Positions 50,106 through 62,267 of a DNA stretch of 64,000 bases are shown here, piece by piece. Source of the stretch: Heliopora coerulea (Eukaryota > Cnidaria > Anthozoa > Scleralcyonacea > Helioporidae); contig JASJOG010000260.1 of assembly GCA_030142905.1 (NCBI GenBank), positions 186,001 through 250,000 on the forward strand, written 5' to 3'. Below the pieces are notes generated by a model that saw nothing but the letters and a program-made list of their open reading frames with translations, was not told where the DNA came from and made no database searches. The translations under genes and the position numbers were made by a program. How positions within the stretch are numbered: the first letter of the stretch is position 1; each line of letters starts with the position of its first letter.

Positions 50106-51679
50106 TCAATCGACACTCTGTGCAGCCACGACTTTAACGGTATTCGAACCTCTTCCTTTGCTATACTGCGGGTAGCTATAAGTACAGTTCATTTTTGCAG
50201 CTTATTTCACTCAGGGACTAAAGCTTTAAGCCTAACGATTAACCAAGTTAATGTATGTCTCCGATGAAGATCAGAACAAGAGACCAGAGAAAAGAATTGA
50301 ACTTATGTGGGAGCCAATCTCTGACATATTCTAGCAACTTAAGGACAAAGTCAAACGCCAACACTTCAACTTTTGCCAACTTTTTCACAGCTGACTAAAC
50401 TTAGGATTTATCACCAAAATCCCAACGGGCGCGTTGTCTCTTCGTAACGGTTTTTATAGGCAAATGCAAGACTGATTTGATACTGTCCGATAAAAATTGG
50501 CCAAAAAAAAAATGACCTCGGTCTGTAAGCGGAGACTATCGATTCTTCTCTCTTCACTGTGGCCAACCAACATTCTTCCTAAAACTTCACGTGACTTATG
50601 ATCTTCAACATAGCGGTCCAGTGGTTTCAGAATAATCATTTGCCTCAAGCATGCAATATCGAGTGATTTTTTATCGACTCGCCTGCCAAGATGTCAAGAC
50701 TGTGTAACGATTACACTTGCGCCCAATTTTTGCAAACGCCTTTTGTTTTTGGCAGAAAATTCTATTTCATTTTAAGTCCTTTCTATGTTGTTTTACTGTG
50801 ACAAACGCTCGACGATTTCACTCGGCTGAGGTGAGACTTTTGGAAAGGAAAGGGTGAAACATTCTGCTCGGAACTAAAACGGATCCAATCTTCTTTATTC
50901 TCGAGCTGGATCAAAGATCCTTTTGAGTGAGAGACGTCGACATCGACGCTCTCGTCGTGTTTGTGCTAGGTCCATTGTATGTCCCTGATTGATTCAAAGT
51001 TTCTCTCTTCGGCGATGTTCAGCTTTGTGGTCTATATTCAATTGATAAAGTTTCACTCCTGCAGTGAATTGCCCGGCGAATAAAAGCTGCTTACATAGCC
51101 ACTGTATCAAACAAAACATAATCCGAATAACAGCATCTTGAAAACTAGACATTCAAGCTAAACCAAGATGATGGAGCGAGTCATTGATATTTCGGCTTTA
51201 TTTCAAAGCCATCATTAGATTAACTGGAATAAACTCGGAATATCACTCATTGGATGTATCATTTTGATTTAACTTGAATCTCTAGTTTTGAACATCCAAT
51301 CATTCGGGTTATTTTTTGTTCTATTTTATTTTATTTTTTAACAAGCTGTCGGCTGGTATTGGTTTTAAGCCTCTGTATCGTGTACAAAACTATGTTGGCT
51401 CCTTCGGTTACGACGAAACGCTCAGTGGAAAGGAAACGTTAACGTGACGTTCTCTATGTTTTTCTTGGAAGGAGTTGGTTAAATGGCAAATTTCAGCCCA
51501 GGCTGAAATCTTGGCCCTGAACCATGAGGAAATCTCTTAAAAAATCATCTTGCAAATGCATGACTAAAATTTCAGGCTGGTCCGAAATTTTTTCATGTTA
51601 GCAGTCCGTAAAACATGTCAACACTCAGGCTCAGTGTACTCATTACATATGCACAGTTACAGCTTCAATTAGACAATTA

Positions 51680-52054
51680 GACAAATCAAACTCAACCTGC
51701 AATGTCACGAAACTCCTTTCTTTCTTTCGAGTTTCGAACTACAGAGGAAGACTGTAAGCACTCCAGGCCATCACAACTTCCTGACTAACATTTCTTCAAA
51801 CACGAATGAAAGGATAACAAACTACGCGGGTACAGTTCACACTGATATATACTCCAGTTACGGAGACAAACATTCTACCGACGACAGTCCTTAGGTAAAA
51901 ATTAGGCAAATCACATTCAACCTGGAATGTCACGAAACTCCTGTCCTGCTTTTAGTTTCGATCCACAACGGAACTACAGCGGAAGACGTCATTACAGTTC
52001 ACGCTGATATGTACTCCAGTTACGGCGACAAACATTCTACCGACGAAAATCCGT
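51680..52054. repeat. Two-copy tandem duplication
   Basis: AATGTCACGAAACTCCT occurs at about 51701 and again about 225 bp later. ACTCCAGTTACGG and GACAAACATTCTACCGACGA recur about 160 bp apart. The second unit therefore has an internal deletion of about 60 bp. Confidence 0.75.
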
Positions 52055-53365
52055 AGCTAACTGTGAGATTGTTTAATCGTCTTTCATTCGTCTTCAGCAT
52101 ATGCCCTTTGAGGTTTTGGTGTAACCGCGGTACCTGGACTATAGTTTGTTTATTTAAATCAAAATATCACATAAGGGGTAATTTTTGTAGTACATCCAGA
52201 AGCGAAAGTCTTCTACAAACCAGACTAAGATCTGATACGAATAATTTAACATCCAGGCTATTCGACAAATGTGGAACCCATGACTCTGGATAGTTGTTCT
52301 GATGCTCTATCGAGAAAGCCATTAAGACTGCGTCGAAATTACTGTATCTTCAAAATGAAATACAAAACAACGGAAACTCCAAAAAGTGACCTAGACTACA
52401 GTCCAGTTGGAGTTTCCGTTCTTTTATGTTTTATTAAAATAATCAGTGGCTTCCGAAACTTCAAAATCAAAGACAGGTCAATATGGGTATAAGGACACGC
52501 CAATTAAAACAGGAGTATCGGACGACGTTTACCGTTAGCTCAGCAGTAGGAAGATAATACTGATTTTTAACTTTATCAACTTAAATCAACGAATTCAATT
52601 AACTTAACAGCAGGAACCACGCAGGCAGGCACAATTATCTCGCACTTCAATTACAAATTCAAGTGTTTCTTTTTTGAAGTCTAGACAAATCAGCATGGTA
52701 AAATTCAAGACCCTAATGTTACCACAGTCATCAAGGTTAAAAATAACCTTGTCATTAGGTGTGGTGATACGGGTAGATAGGTGGGATCATCCCACCTTCC
52801 GATCCTCCTGTAGTTTCTGATTTCGCTTAAAAGATCCACTCTTTGCAGTGTGTATGCGACCAGGGTGCCTCGCCCCATGTTTGCTTCTTTAATAGCAAAC
52901 GATTAAAGAAGAGGTATCCATTTCCGCAAACTATTGTACATACCGGATATTGATCAAATCCTTATTGCCCAGTCGTTGTTTATAACCAGAATCTGTTCAA
53001 AACGACAACCTGTGAATAACAAGCAAAAAACAAGCAGTATTTCCTGTTTCTAATTTCACTTCAAGTTGTGCTACTCAACAATCAACAATTCTATAGTCAG
53101 TATTAGTCACTATGTATACGCCAGTGGAAACTTGACATGTACACCAATATAAACCTGTTGGGAAGAGTTTCGGAAATTTTTGTCGGGAAATTGAGGCAAA
53201 ATCTGGAGTTCGTAACCTGACTATTAGACAATATACAAAGTTTGGGACGATTAGTTTTTTGGTACAAAGCGATATCTCCTTGTTTTAAATCTTACTTTTA
53301 AATGTGGGGAACGAACGCGCACACCAGTAAACTTTCGCACGTACACAGGAAACGAAGCTTTAACC

Positions 53366-53681
53366 CTGGTTTCCATATAATCGCTACGATCGCTATGATT
53401 GCTGCGATCAGTGTGATCGCTCAAAAAAATTAACTCAGGAATCGCAGCAATCATATGGAAACCATGAATTCGGCGATCGTAGCAATCCTAGCGATCACAG
53501 CAATCGTAGCAATCCTAGCGATCGTTAAGATAGAAAATTTTCTATCTCGGCGATCGCGATCGCTGAGTTCACGGTTTCCACATGATCGCTGCGATCGCTG
53601 AGTTAATTTTTTTTTGAGCGATCAAAACGATCACAGCGATCACAGCGATCCTAGCGATCGTAGTGATTATATGGAAACCAG
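53366..53681. mobile_element. GATCGC-rich MITE with 9-bp target duplication
   Basis: Ends are CTGGTTTCCATATAATCGCT and its inverted counterpart, with GCTTTAACC at 53357-53365 and GCTTTACCC at 53682-53690 (8 of 9 identical). The interior is a set of nested palindromes of GCGATC/GATCGC and CTAGCGATC/GATCGTAGC, with TTTCTATCTCGGCGATC at the centre. No ORF. A 9-bp duplication would fit Mutator-like elements. Confidence 0.75.
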
Positions 53682-55805
53682 GCTTTACCCACTGAGATAA
53701 GTCTTCCTGACGACTTGCAGTTGCAACTGATGTTGAATGATAATGGTGGTTATACGCACTCTTTTTAACGTACCTCTCCTAACAAGTGGTGTGGAAAACC
53801 GCCTTCCCTTCACCACTGCTCCTTGTTGTGGCAAGTAACAAACATGTTTTGCAACCTCATTTTGCGATATTCTAGGGAAAAAATATATTTAACATTTATA
53901 GCTCCGCAAATTTACCCCAAAATGAACCGAAATTTTAAGTAATCGGTTTCAAATTATATATTGCTTTTATATTCAGTGTGTAACTTTTATTTGTAGTACT
54001 TCTTGCTTGTTTGACCCGAAACCGAGTCAAGCTCACGACATTCAAAATTTGTAATTTCAGCATTCGATCTGCTTCTGTAACAGCGTAAGGTTAACAACTT
54101 AAAGAAGTTATGTTGAAAGGAATGAGGCAAAATTACTGAGCAATGAATATCAAGTGGAGGTAACCACTTTTCAAATTACATATTGCTAATACAGTTCTAA
54201 ATACCGGTTTCGGTTTCCACTTCTTGCTCGTTTTACAAGAAATCGAGAAAATATTTAAAATATCCAAAACTTTTAATAATAACGCCAGTCAAGCACCACA
54301 ACCGTGAGTTAATCCGCATTCTCACATTACCATACACGTACTTTCTGACTTTACATTCAGGGGATTAAGTCATTGGTATGCATTGCGGAATAAGTAGAAC
54401 AAGAATGTGCGCCAAAACAACCTTGCGGTATAACAATGCATCACAAAAGCACTTCATGACACCCAAGTTTATCATGCACCCTGCACAGTGATACCTCCAC
54501 TGTTTTTTACAAAATCTTTCCGTTATTCTTCCCGTAAAGTTAACAACTGTTAACAACTGTTTGTTCATTAGTAATTGAGCAATTACTTTGCCCTTCTTGT
54601 AAATAATCAGTCCATTACCCTGTAATAATTTGCACATAGAGAGAACTTAACAATTCCTGTATTCTTTACCGCTTCAGTGTCTCTGCTTGACGTACTGACG
54701 ACTTCACGTAACAAATGGACCCTTTGCAGCTGAGCTATAAACACCCTCCGTAACAATATCATAAGAGCAAGCAAATTCTAGCGTCAAGTCTTTTTCTTTG
54801 AAAAAAATTTCAACCTTTCATGACTGTTAAACCGAGATCTTTTGCTTCTTTTTTTTCCGAAAGGTATGCAAAGAAAATTGTTTATTGGCCCAAACACATC
54901 CAAAGACGATTGATATAAAACTAATTTTGCGAAAGACACGCACAGATAAACATACAAAGTCTTACTTTCACAAACTAGCATAAGATTCATTAAACAATCT
55001 GAATATTCAGTAATAACATGATTTACAGTTAAAATTTCTGCAAACTGTTTGAAAAAATAATTTTTTAATCGGGAAACTCCTTCCGCGAGTACGAGAAAAA
55101 AAATATCACATGGGATTAATTACCCATAAATAACCAGGAAGGAAGCTTGGCTTGATCACAGGATGAAAGTCAAAGAGATACTGGCAGTGGGCTTACAACT
55201 GGTAATGAGCAAATTTTAAACGGCAGATATAGACGAAAACTGACGAAAATTAACATAGCGTGGGTAAAACCACCATTTTTCCGGTTCTCATTGTCTAGCA
55301 AGGGAACCAAAAGCTGCGCCGCGAGTATCCTACATAGCATGCAAAGATGGTGAACGATGAGGTTTCAAAACCGAACCTTGACTGTAGTTTCTGTAAATAA
55401 ACTGCCGATCACCATCCACACACATCTGAGATGAATTAATTTTTATGATGATTTAACGATATCATAAGTGCTTTTCCACAATCTCAGTCACTAGAGGGTT
55501 TGGATTTTCTGACGAGACGAGTTAAAGATATGGGATTATGTGTAGTATATGGTTACAGACATGATCCGTATCAGTACAAGGAAAAGGAAAGGAAAGAAAC
55601 AGTTTTAGAAACTCAAAGTTAAAGTTTAGCTACCTGACATTTATTTCTGTTTGAAAGAACATAATGGTGTTTGAAATATAAATGTAATTCAATTAACCTA
55701 ACCACAGGAAGCCTACAGGCATAACGACACAAGGCCCAAGACCAGTATGCAGCCGAAGTTTTTTTATGAAAATAAATTTTTGTGGTTACCGTTCCCAACA
55801 AAACC

Positions 55806-55819
55806 TATATATATAAAAG
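55806..55819 (+). promoter_or_regulatory. TATA box of the growth-factor-like gene
   Basis: TATATATATAAAAG lies 119 bp before the inferred start codon at 55938, leaving about 90 bp of leader if transcription starts 30 bp downstream. Confidence 0.5.
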
Positions 55820-55937
55820 AGCTACGAGCGGGACCTGGCACTTGTAACTGAATTCGCAGTAAAATTACTATCACAAGGATATAATTTGTATCAATTTTGG
55901 AGTGAGTGTATTACTTAAAAACTGGACATTATTGGCA

Positions 55938-58900
55938 ATGGGTAAGAATGAAAACTTTTCTATCGTAAATCAGTAAATGGTTTTTAACATTACATAAATA
56001 ATTTTAGGTAGTAAAGATTTTGACGCCAAAAATAACTTCATATTATGTAACTGGGTGATGCATGGAATGATGAGGACTTATAATCTGGATGTTCAGATAT
56101 TTTATCAGTTTAAATTACATGTAATTCAGAGGTTAGAGTGCTAAACTCCACAGCAGGAAAAAAAATGCAAAAGAAAAACTGGCGTGTTCTTACCTATCGA
56201 GAAAGTTTTTAATGTTTTTGTAGTACTGTATGTCCTGATTCTATATCAAGAAGCATTTTAAATTAAAGTAAACTAAACTGTATTGGTATGATAAATTGCA
56301 AATCACGCACTCCATTACACATTTCCGCTACGAGTTGATGATCGAAATGGTTTTTTCTGTTTGCTATCTCGCAGGTTTCATCTTACAATGTATTGGCAAA
56401 CACACTTTAGTTGTCTTAATCGCTGCTCTGGCTGGAACACAAGGTATAAAATAATCTCCCTAAATTACTATCATCCTCAATCGTAATTTGTACTAGATGA
56501 GGCGCTATATCCACAGATTTCAATCCTTTATTACTGCTTGGGGTAAATGTGAGGTTTTTCTTTTGCCGTTAACGAAAGGGCTCATATTTCATGGCGTGGT
56601 CAACTCAGGATAAGTGGCTACACATTTTTTTTTTTGCAGAGTCGAAACTCTTGTTCGACCAAACGGAAAACTATTAAAATTCTACAACATGGCTTCGGAA
56701 GTGAATCGTTGGCGTCAGTGTGGTTCATCTTAGGGTCCGTTTCACTATATGATCGTCGTATAAGATGGTTCGTTCTGACGTATACGTTTAAATGACTGGA
56801 GTAATCTTGGCGTATTGCCACTTTAGTGAGCGAATCAAAAGCAGGAGTTGTGCCCTTGAGATAACATCACATATCTCAGGAAGAACAATCACATACGACA
56901 ATCATATCCTGTAAACAGGCCCTTACAAGATTATAAAAACAAGTAGAGATAAATGAGAGGAAAATAATCGTTTCACTTTATTCGTTTCAAACACAGGCGG
57001 TCCACAGGGAGGTTGAGGCCGCTTGAGCCCTTCCTTAATTACACCTTTTGCTTTTCATTACCAGATAATATACTATCATTAACGCTAACCCAGTGGCGTA
57101 ACTACGGGGTGGCATGGGGGGGGGGGGGCACGTGCCCCCTCATCTGAAGACGGTGCACCTCCAAGTGCCTCCCCATTTGAAATTTTGAAATTGGAAAAAA
57201 AATTACAGAATCAAATTCAGTTGCTATTTTTGCTTATGAAACATATTTACTTCTAAGTCTAAAGGGACTGATAAGTAGCGTGGTAATGCAGCCTGTTGGT
57301 CATACTGAAACATGTGAGCATGAAGAAAGCTACAGAAACGTTCTTTATTATCCCGCGATGGACAGACTTTCAGCAGAGATCAGGTTACGATTTTATTCCA
57401 CCAACAAGTCCCTTCTGCACCCAATTTCAGCTCTTGATCCAAGCTCAGCAATTTTTTTACAGCTTAACCAACTGGACACGTTGGTAACTCAGTATAACAT
57501 CAACAAAGATATTCTAGAAGTTGAACTCCAACAGACCAAACGCTTAGTTACCAACAAGAAAGCTGAAAATATCAATGACAACTTTGTGGATCTCTCAACA
57601 TTCTTAGTGCCATACAAAGATGCATTTCCGGATCTGTACAAACTGTTAACTATTGCTCTTGTACTACTCCCAACGTCAGCTTCCCGTGAGAGAAGTTTCT
57701 CATTAATAAGACTTATCAAAAACTTCCTGAGAAATTTCATGTCAAGTGATAAGTTGTGCTCTGTTTCTGTGATTGGCATCCATCATCAAAGAGCCAAGCA
57801 AATTGACGTGGATGACTTTATCAATCTATTTGCAAGTAAACATAACAACAGACTGGTCCAGTTGTTTTAACTATGCTTTTTGCAAAATAATCTTTGTTGC
57901 TATTTTAATGGAGTTTTTTTTTTGCATTGAGTGTCAAGACTATGGGTATTAAAGCATTAGGGCCAACTTACGTATTTGGAACTGCTTTGGTACTGTAATT
58001 CACCAACCATGTAAATGCACAATATCGAAATTCACTAAATTTAATAAAAGTGCGTTTCAGAGAAATATCTAGTGCTACCCCCAAAAGTGGTTATGCCCCT
58101 TGAGTGCCCCCCTATTTTTCAACCACAGTTACGCCACTGCGCTAACCTCAAACTTATTAACGCAAAAATACATTCCTGTTATTCACTCGACATCCACTAG
58201 CGTAGACATGCAACCATTTGCATAAAAAGAGCATTCTAAAGCGCCAACAGACGACCATTAACACCATTCTACTATACATTAGGGATAATGAAATTTCAAT
58301 TAGCTTGAAATTTTAAATTTACTTAGCATAGCAAATATGAATACTTTAGAGCACAGAAGAATTTGTCAATCACTTGTATTGCTCTACAAGTCCCTTGTAC
58401 TGCCATGGCCCTAGGTATATACGTAATTTTTTTACTTTTAAGGAGTCAAACAATCATTTAAGAGCTAGTGGGGTTAATTTAAGTCTGCCTAAGTATAATC
58501 TTAAATAAATGAAGAATTCGTATACGTATTGGGTAGTAAACACGTGGAACTTATTGAAAACCGATTTAAGACAGGAAAGTCTCAAGGCATTTATCAGAAA
58601 AGTTAATGATATTAAATTTTGAGTAATTACTTTGTTAAGTAACTTTACATAGTAATTATGTAATGATGAAAACTCTTCTTATTGTAAATATAGTATATTT
58701 AATTGTTTTTAAATTGTATCTTATTGATAAGTATAATGGCTTGTAACTTTTGTTAAGTTTATTATTTTATTAGTTTTTGTACTTTTAAATGCACGTACGT
58801 AGTTTGAACGAGCTTAATTTAGCTCTTAGGACGTTACGAGATTAAATAAATGATTAATTGATTGAATTACGCAAGATATTTCCCTTGCGTAATTGAAATT

Positions 58901-59278
58901 TTATTATCCCTAATGTACAGTAGAATGGTGCTAATGGTCGTCTTTTGGCGCTCAAACTCATTAACGAAAAAATACATTCCTGTTATTCAATCGACATCCA
59001 CTACCGTAGATATGCAACCATTTGCATCAAAGGGCATTCCATAGCGCCAACAGACGACCATTAACACCATTTATGCTATAAATTTAGCATAATTTACAAA
59101 ACAGTAACATGATAACGCATGTTGTGACATAAAACTAAATACACCGAACCTATAAATGTAAATAGCATAGTCACTATATATTTAGTTAGCATCTGAAGAC
59201 CTTTAATAAAAGCGAAAACGTTTGTGCGAAATGAGTGGTTAATTTTAGTCTCCGTCGTTATCACAATATACACTTTCT

Positions 59279-59309
<31 letters not shown>

Positions 59310-62220
59310 GTGTGTATAAGTAAATTTCATCTTACTAAGTGTAGATGTTTGTAAGCTTGGATATATATATGATGAAAAGTTTGTTCTCAAGCTTTATATC
59401 AGAAAATTTCTGAGTTCCCCAACTGGAATCGAACCCGTGTCTCCCGAATTGAAAATTTTATTCATAGATTTTTACTTGAGGGAGATATGCACACGCGAAA
59501 GAGCCGGTTCTCTAAGCAGTCTCAATTCTGTCTCCCAAAAGTTTCTACTTAATAGGCGAATGTTTTGATTTAGTTTTAGTGGTACGTAATAAAAATATGA
59601 ATGTATTTTCCATCTTTGTAGCACAAGGCACCTGTGAACCACAATCAGAGGTCGTCTCAATTTATGGCGACGATTTCAAAACACCTCCGGGGTTGACACC
59701 GTATTTCATCAAAGTTACCCGATGCGTCAAGTGTGCCATGTGTGGAAATCGTCTTCATTCAGTTCCTGTTCCAAACACCACAACCACAATCAAAGTCGTA
59801 GTTATATCTTCTCCAGGAACGTTATATGATTATTCCGTTTATAATCACACAACTTGCAAATGTGGAAAAAAACGTAATCGTGACAATATGCTGTACGGAA
59901 ATAGAAGAAGTAAGTTTTTTTTAATGTAACTCATCCGTCTAATCTTCCATTTTCAACTTAATGCTCCATTTATTCGTTATCGATATCTATCCATCCATCC
60001 TTTCAACCAACCATCAACATTACTGCATCGTATTTCTTCTGTTCTACTGCAAATTTTCTGCAGTAATTTTTTTCTTATTCTCGTGATAACAGTAACGAGA
60101 GATCACTAGTGTCTGTAAAATTTGTAATTCCTTCATTTTTGTTTTTCTTTATTTTGAGTCCCTGAGATTTTCTGACTAAAATGGAACCTGTATTGGTAAT
60201 AAATTCTGATGAGCAGTGAGACAGCTATAGATTTAACAGGCGGGAATCGAAACCTTGTCAAGAACATTTGCCGAGGATAGAATACGGCGAAGAGGCAGTT
60301 ACCATTATGGCTATAAAACTATTTAGTAGAATTTGTCGTTTCGTTGCTAAACTTGTAACATGTTCAGAGAATATTTAGAAAGTCACAGTGACTGATAAAT
60401 ATATTTACAGACATTAAACCAATTAACTAGAGCAACCAATGAAAATCAGTCAACCATTTTGTTCTCACAATCATGTTCTGTTTTATGCAAGTCTTATTTT
60501 AGTTCCTTACCTTGGTTACTCTAGTTAATTAGAATGATGCCTGTAAATATATTTATCAATCACTGTGACTTTGCAAATATTCTCTGAAGATGTTGCAAGT
60601 TCAGCAACGAAACATCCGATTCTATTAAATATTTTTATATCCGTAATGGTGACTAGCTTTTCTCCACATCCTATGCTGGGCATAAACATTCTCAACAAAG
60701 CAGTGAGACACAAGCAAGTTTCTCCACAGTCTGAACATTTACTGAATTTCTGAGGCGAGATAATGTAATGGTTTGAGCGCCTGACCAGTATTTGGAATGT
60801 TATTGAACTGATTTCCGTTACGGTCATTTTATAAGATTTTTCAAGAAAACATTTTTCTTCAAAAACGGGTTAGAAGGACGTTTCACGTGTACTGTCCTTG
60901 AATGTTTACAATCACTACACATTAATTTCAAAAATTACTGGCTTGTATAGTTATAAAATTTTGAAATTTTCATCTTTGATAATCTTTTCTGAAACAAATA
61001 TTTTATTTCCTATTTTCATAGAAAATGCAAACGGAAATTTTTTCCTAAACCCGGATCCAATACAGAATTGTACCATTCCTCATCCACGCTACAGATTCAC
61101 AAGTGATGGATACTTCCCAAGTTTTTATAAATATCATCAGTGCTTGCCATTATGCAACACAGCTGAGGAACAAACCTTCACAATAACAATTCGTAATTCG
61201 GCGACAACGGAGAAAAGAATAACTTACAGAAGTGCAACGAAATGTGCGCCATTTGGTGAAAATTCTGCAAAGTCCTCGCCGCAAAAAATGATGCAATTAG
61301 ATGCTGCAGGTGAGATATTAATTTTTTAGAACAGAAAGAAAGAAGTTTGAAATTTAATTTCTGTAATAGAAATATCCAATATGTTTTATCATTGTCCTAT
61401 AAATTTTTCGACGAAATTTACTTTTTAGAATTGTGCCCAGTTGAAAAATATATTATGCATGAATGAATGAATGAACGAATGAACGAATGAAATAAGTGAA
61501 ATAAGTCTGCAATTTAAATTCTGTTGAAGAAAGACTTTTATCATTGTCCTCAAAATTTTTTTGATGAAAGTTGCTTTTAAAAACTGTGTTAAGTACAAAA
61601 ATATATTGTGAACGAATGAGCAAATAAACGAACAAACGAACAAGAGGACGGACGGACGAACGGAAGAACGAACGAAGAATCGGACGGATGAACGAACGAA
61701 TTTTCGGGTAAATCGACAAATCAATCAAACAAACTATCAGTCAATCAGTAAATCAATACATCAACTGATCAATCAATCAACTAATCAATCATTCAATCAA
61801 CTAAATAAACATACAATCGATCAATTAATTAATCAATCAATCAGCATATCAATCAATCAACCATACAACCAATCGATCATCAAAACAATCATTCATTCAT
61901 TCATTCATTCAATCGTTCAATCTTTTAAACAATCATTCATTCGATTAATTAATTAATCAATCAATCAATTGAATGATACATTGAAATAACGAGATTTTTG
62001 GTTTATTTTTTCTGTTTTAGCATTTCCGTTAATTATCTCCATTGGCGCTCCGAAAATATTTCTTGTTGCTTTTATCATGACGCTCTTATTACTAACCATA
62101 TTAACTGTGGATTTTACCTTCTGCCGGCGAAGACGAGGATTTTGTTACAGTTTGTTTAACTGCAAGGTGGACGACGTGAATCGCTATCCCACACATGAGG
62201 TGGAAGAAACAGCTGTTTGA
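55938..62220 (+). CDS. Membrane-anchored PDGF/VEGF-like cystine-knot protein
   Basis: Five exons, 55938-55941 (ATGG only), 56375-56443, 59622-59909, 61022-61309 and 62021-62220, all junctions after the first codon base, total 282 aa. Exons 1-2 give MGFILQCIGKHTLVVLIAAL and AGTQ, a signal peptide. Exon 3 reads CEPQSEVVSIYG...IKVTRC-VKC-AMC...VYNHTTCKCG. The spacing of the first cysteine, the R-C-x-x-C group and the final C-x-C fits the PDGF/VEGF knot, with six cysteines. Exon 4 carries another module: C-x-x-P-x-PRY, PSFYKYHQCLPLC and a distal K-C. Exon 5 has one membrane span (IFLVAFIMTLLLLTILTVDF), then CRRRRGFCYSLFNC and a short acidic tail. The family predicts a receptor-tyrosine-kinase ligand; an anchored form would act at the surface or be shed. 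The family call is tentative because overall similarity outside the cysteines is low. Its long intron 56444-59621 hosts a hAT element. Confidence 0.72.
56727..56934. mobile_element. MITE-like element in intron 2 of the growth-factor-like gene
   Basis: The left end reads TTAGGGTCCGTTTCACTATA and the reverse complement of the right end TAAGGGCCTGTTTACAGGAT. Both continue ATGAT(C/T)GTCGTAT and then GTTCGTTCTGA or GTTCTTCCTGA. TTA flanks both GGG termini, fitting a 3-bp Harbinger-type duplication. A sister copy is at 14741-14862. Confidence 0.6.
57091..58139 (+). mobile_element. hAT transposon, internally deleted derivative
   Basis: Terminal inverted repeats CAGTGGCGTAACT at 57091 and the inverted form ending CGCCACTG at 58139. 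A perfect 8-bp target duplication CGCTAACC lies at 57083-57090 and 58140-58147. Eight-base duplications and CAG ends are hallmarks of the hAT superfamily. The 1,049-bp element retains only the 3' part of a transposase. A G-run sits just inside the left end. It is inserted into an older repeat within the intron. Confidence 0.95.
57280..57870 (+). pseudogene. hAT transposase C-terminal fragment (dimerisation domain)
   Basis: A 196-codon open frame. Its second half reads FPDLYKLLTIALVLLPTSAS, then RERSFSLIRLIKNFLRN and MSSDKL, the conserved hAT C-terminal dimerisation motif (normally T-S-A-S-x-E-R-S-F-S). The first half resembles the preceding helical region of ZMYM1-like transposases. The BED finger and DDE catalytic part are missing, so it cannot be an active transposase. 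The first methionine probably is not the original start. Confidence 0.9.
58891..59072. repeat. R1 repeat, copy 2 (foldback form)
   Basis: Begins AATTGAAATTTTATTATCCC and contains AATGGTCGTCTTTTGGCGCT, the inverse of its own right end AGCGCCAACAGACGACCATT. It thus carries the same terminal block at both ends in opposite orientation around an internal segment of about 90 bp. Confidence 0.8.
61440..62000. repeat. Tetranucleotide arrays in the last intron of the growth-factor-like gene
   Basis: (GAATGAAC)n, (GAAC/GGAC)n and a long degenerate (AATC)n run occupy most of intron 61310-62020. ORFs on the minus strand here (Arg/Ser/Phe/Val-rich) are artefacts. Confidence 0.9.
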
Positions 62221-62267
62221 AAAACAAATCCTAACAAGTCCTTTACATTCAGTGAGTCGACAATACT

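Larger units (their letters stand above)
48873..55937. other. Intergenic region between the WD40 and growth-factor-like genes
   Basis: Contains an inverted-repeat pair (49466-50105), a tandem duplication (51680-52054), a GATCGC-rich MITE (53366-53681) and a core promoter near 55806. The remaining sequence is AT-rich. Short ORFs at 49276-49773, 52063-52492 and 54365-54637 show no domain or splice context. Confidence 0.5.
57038..58311. repeat. Older interspersed repeat (family R1, copy 1) split by the hAT element
   Basis: 57038-57090 plus 58140-58311 together align with the reverse complement of 62521-62727: CATTACCAGA...ATACTATCATTAA, then CTCAAACT(C/T)ATTAACG, ATACATTC, TCGACATCCA, GCAACCATTT, AGCGCCAACAGACGACCATT and AGGGATAAT. 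The hAT element sits exactly between AACGCTAACC and TCAAACTT. Confidence 0.85.
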
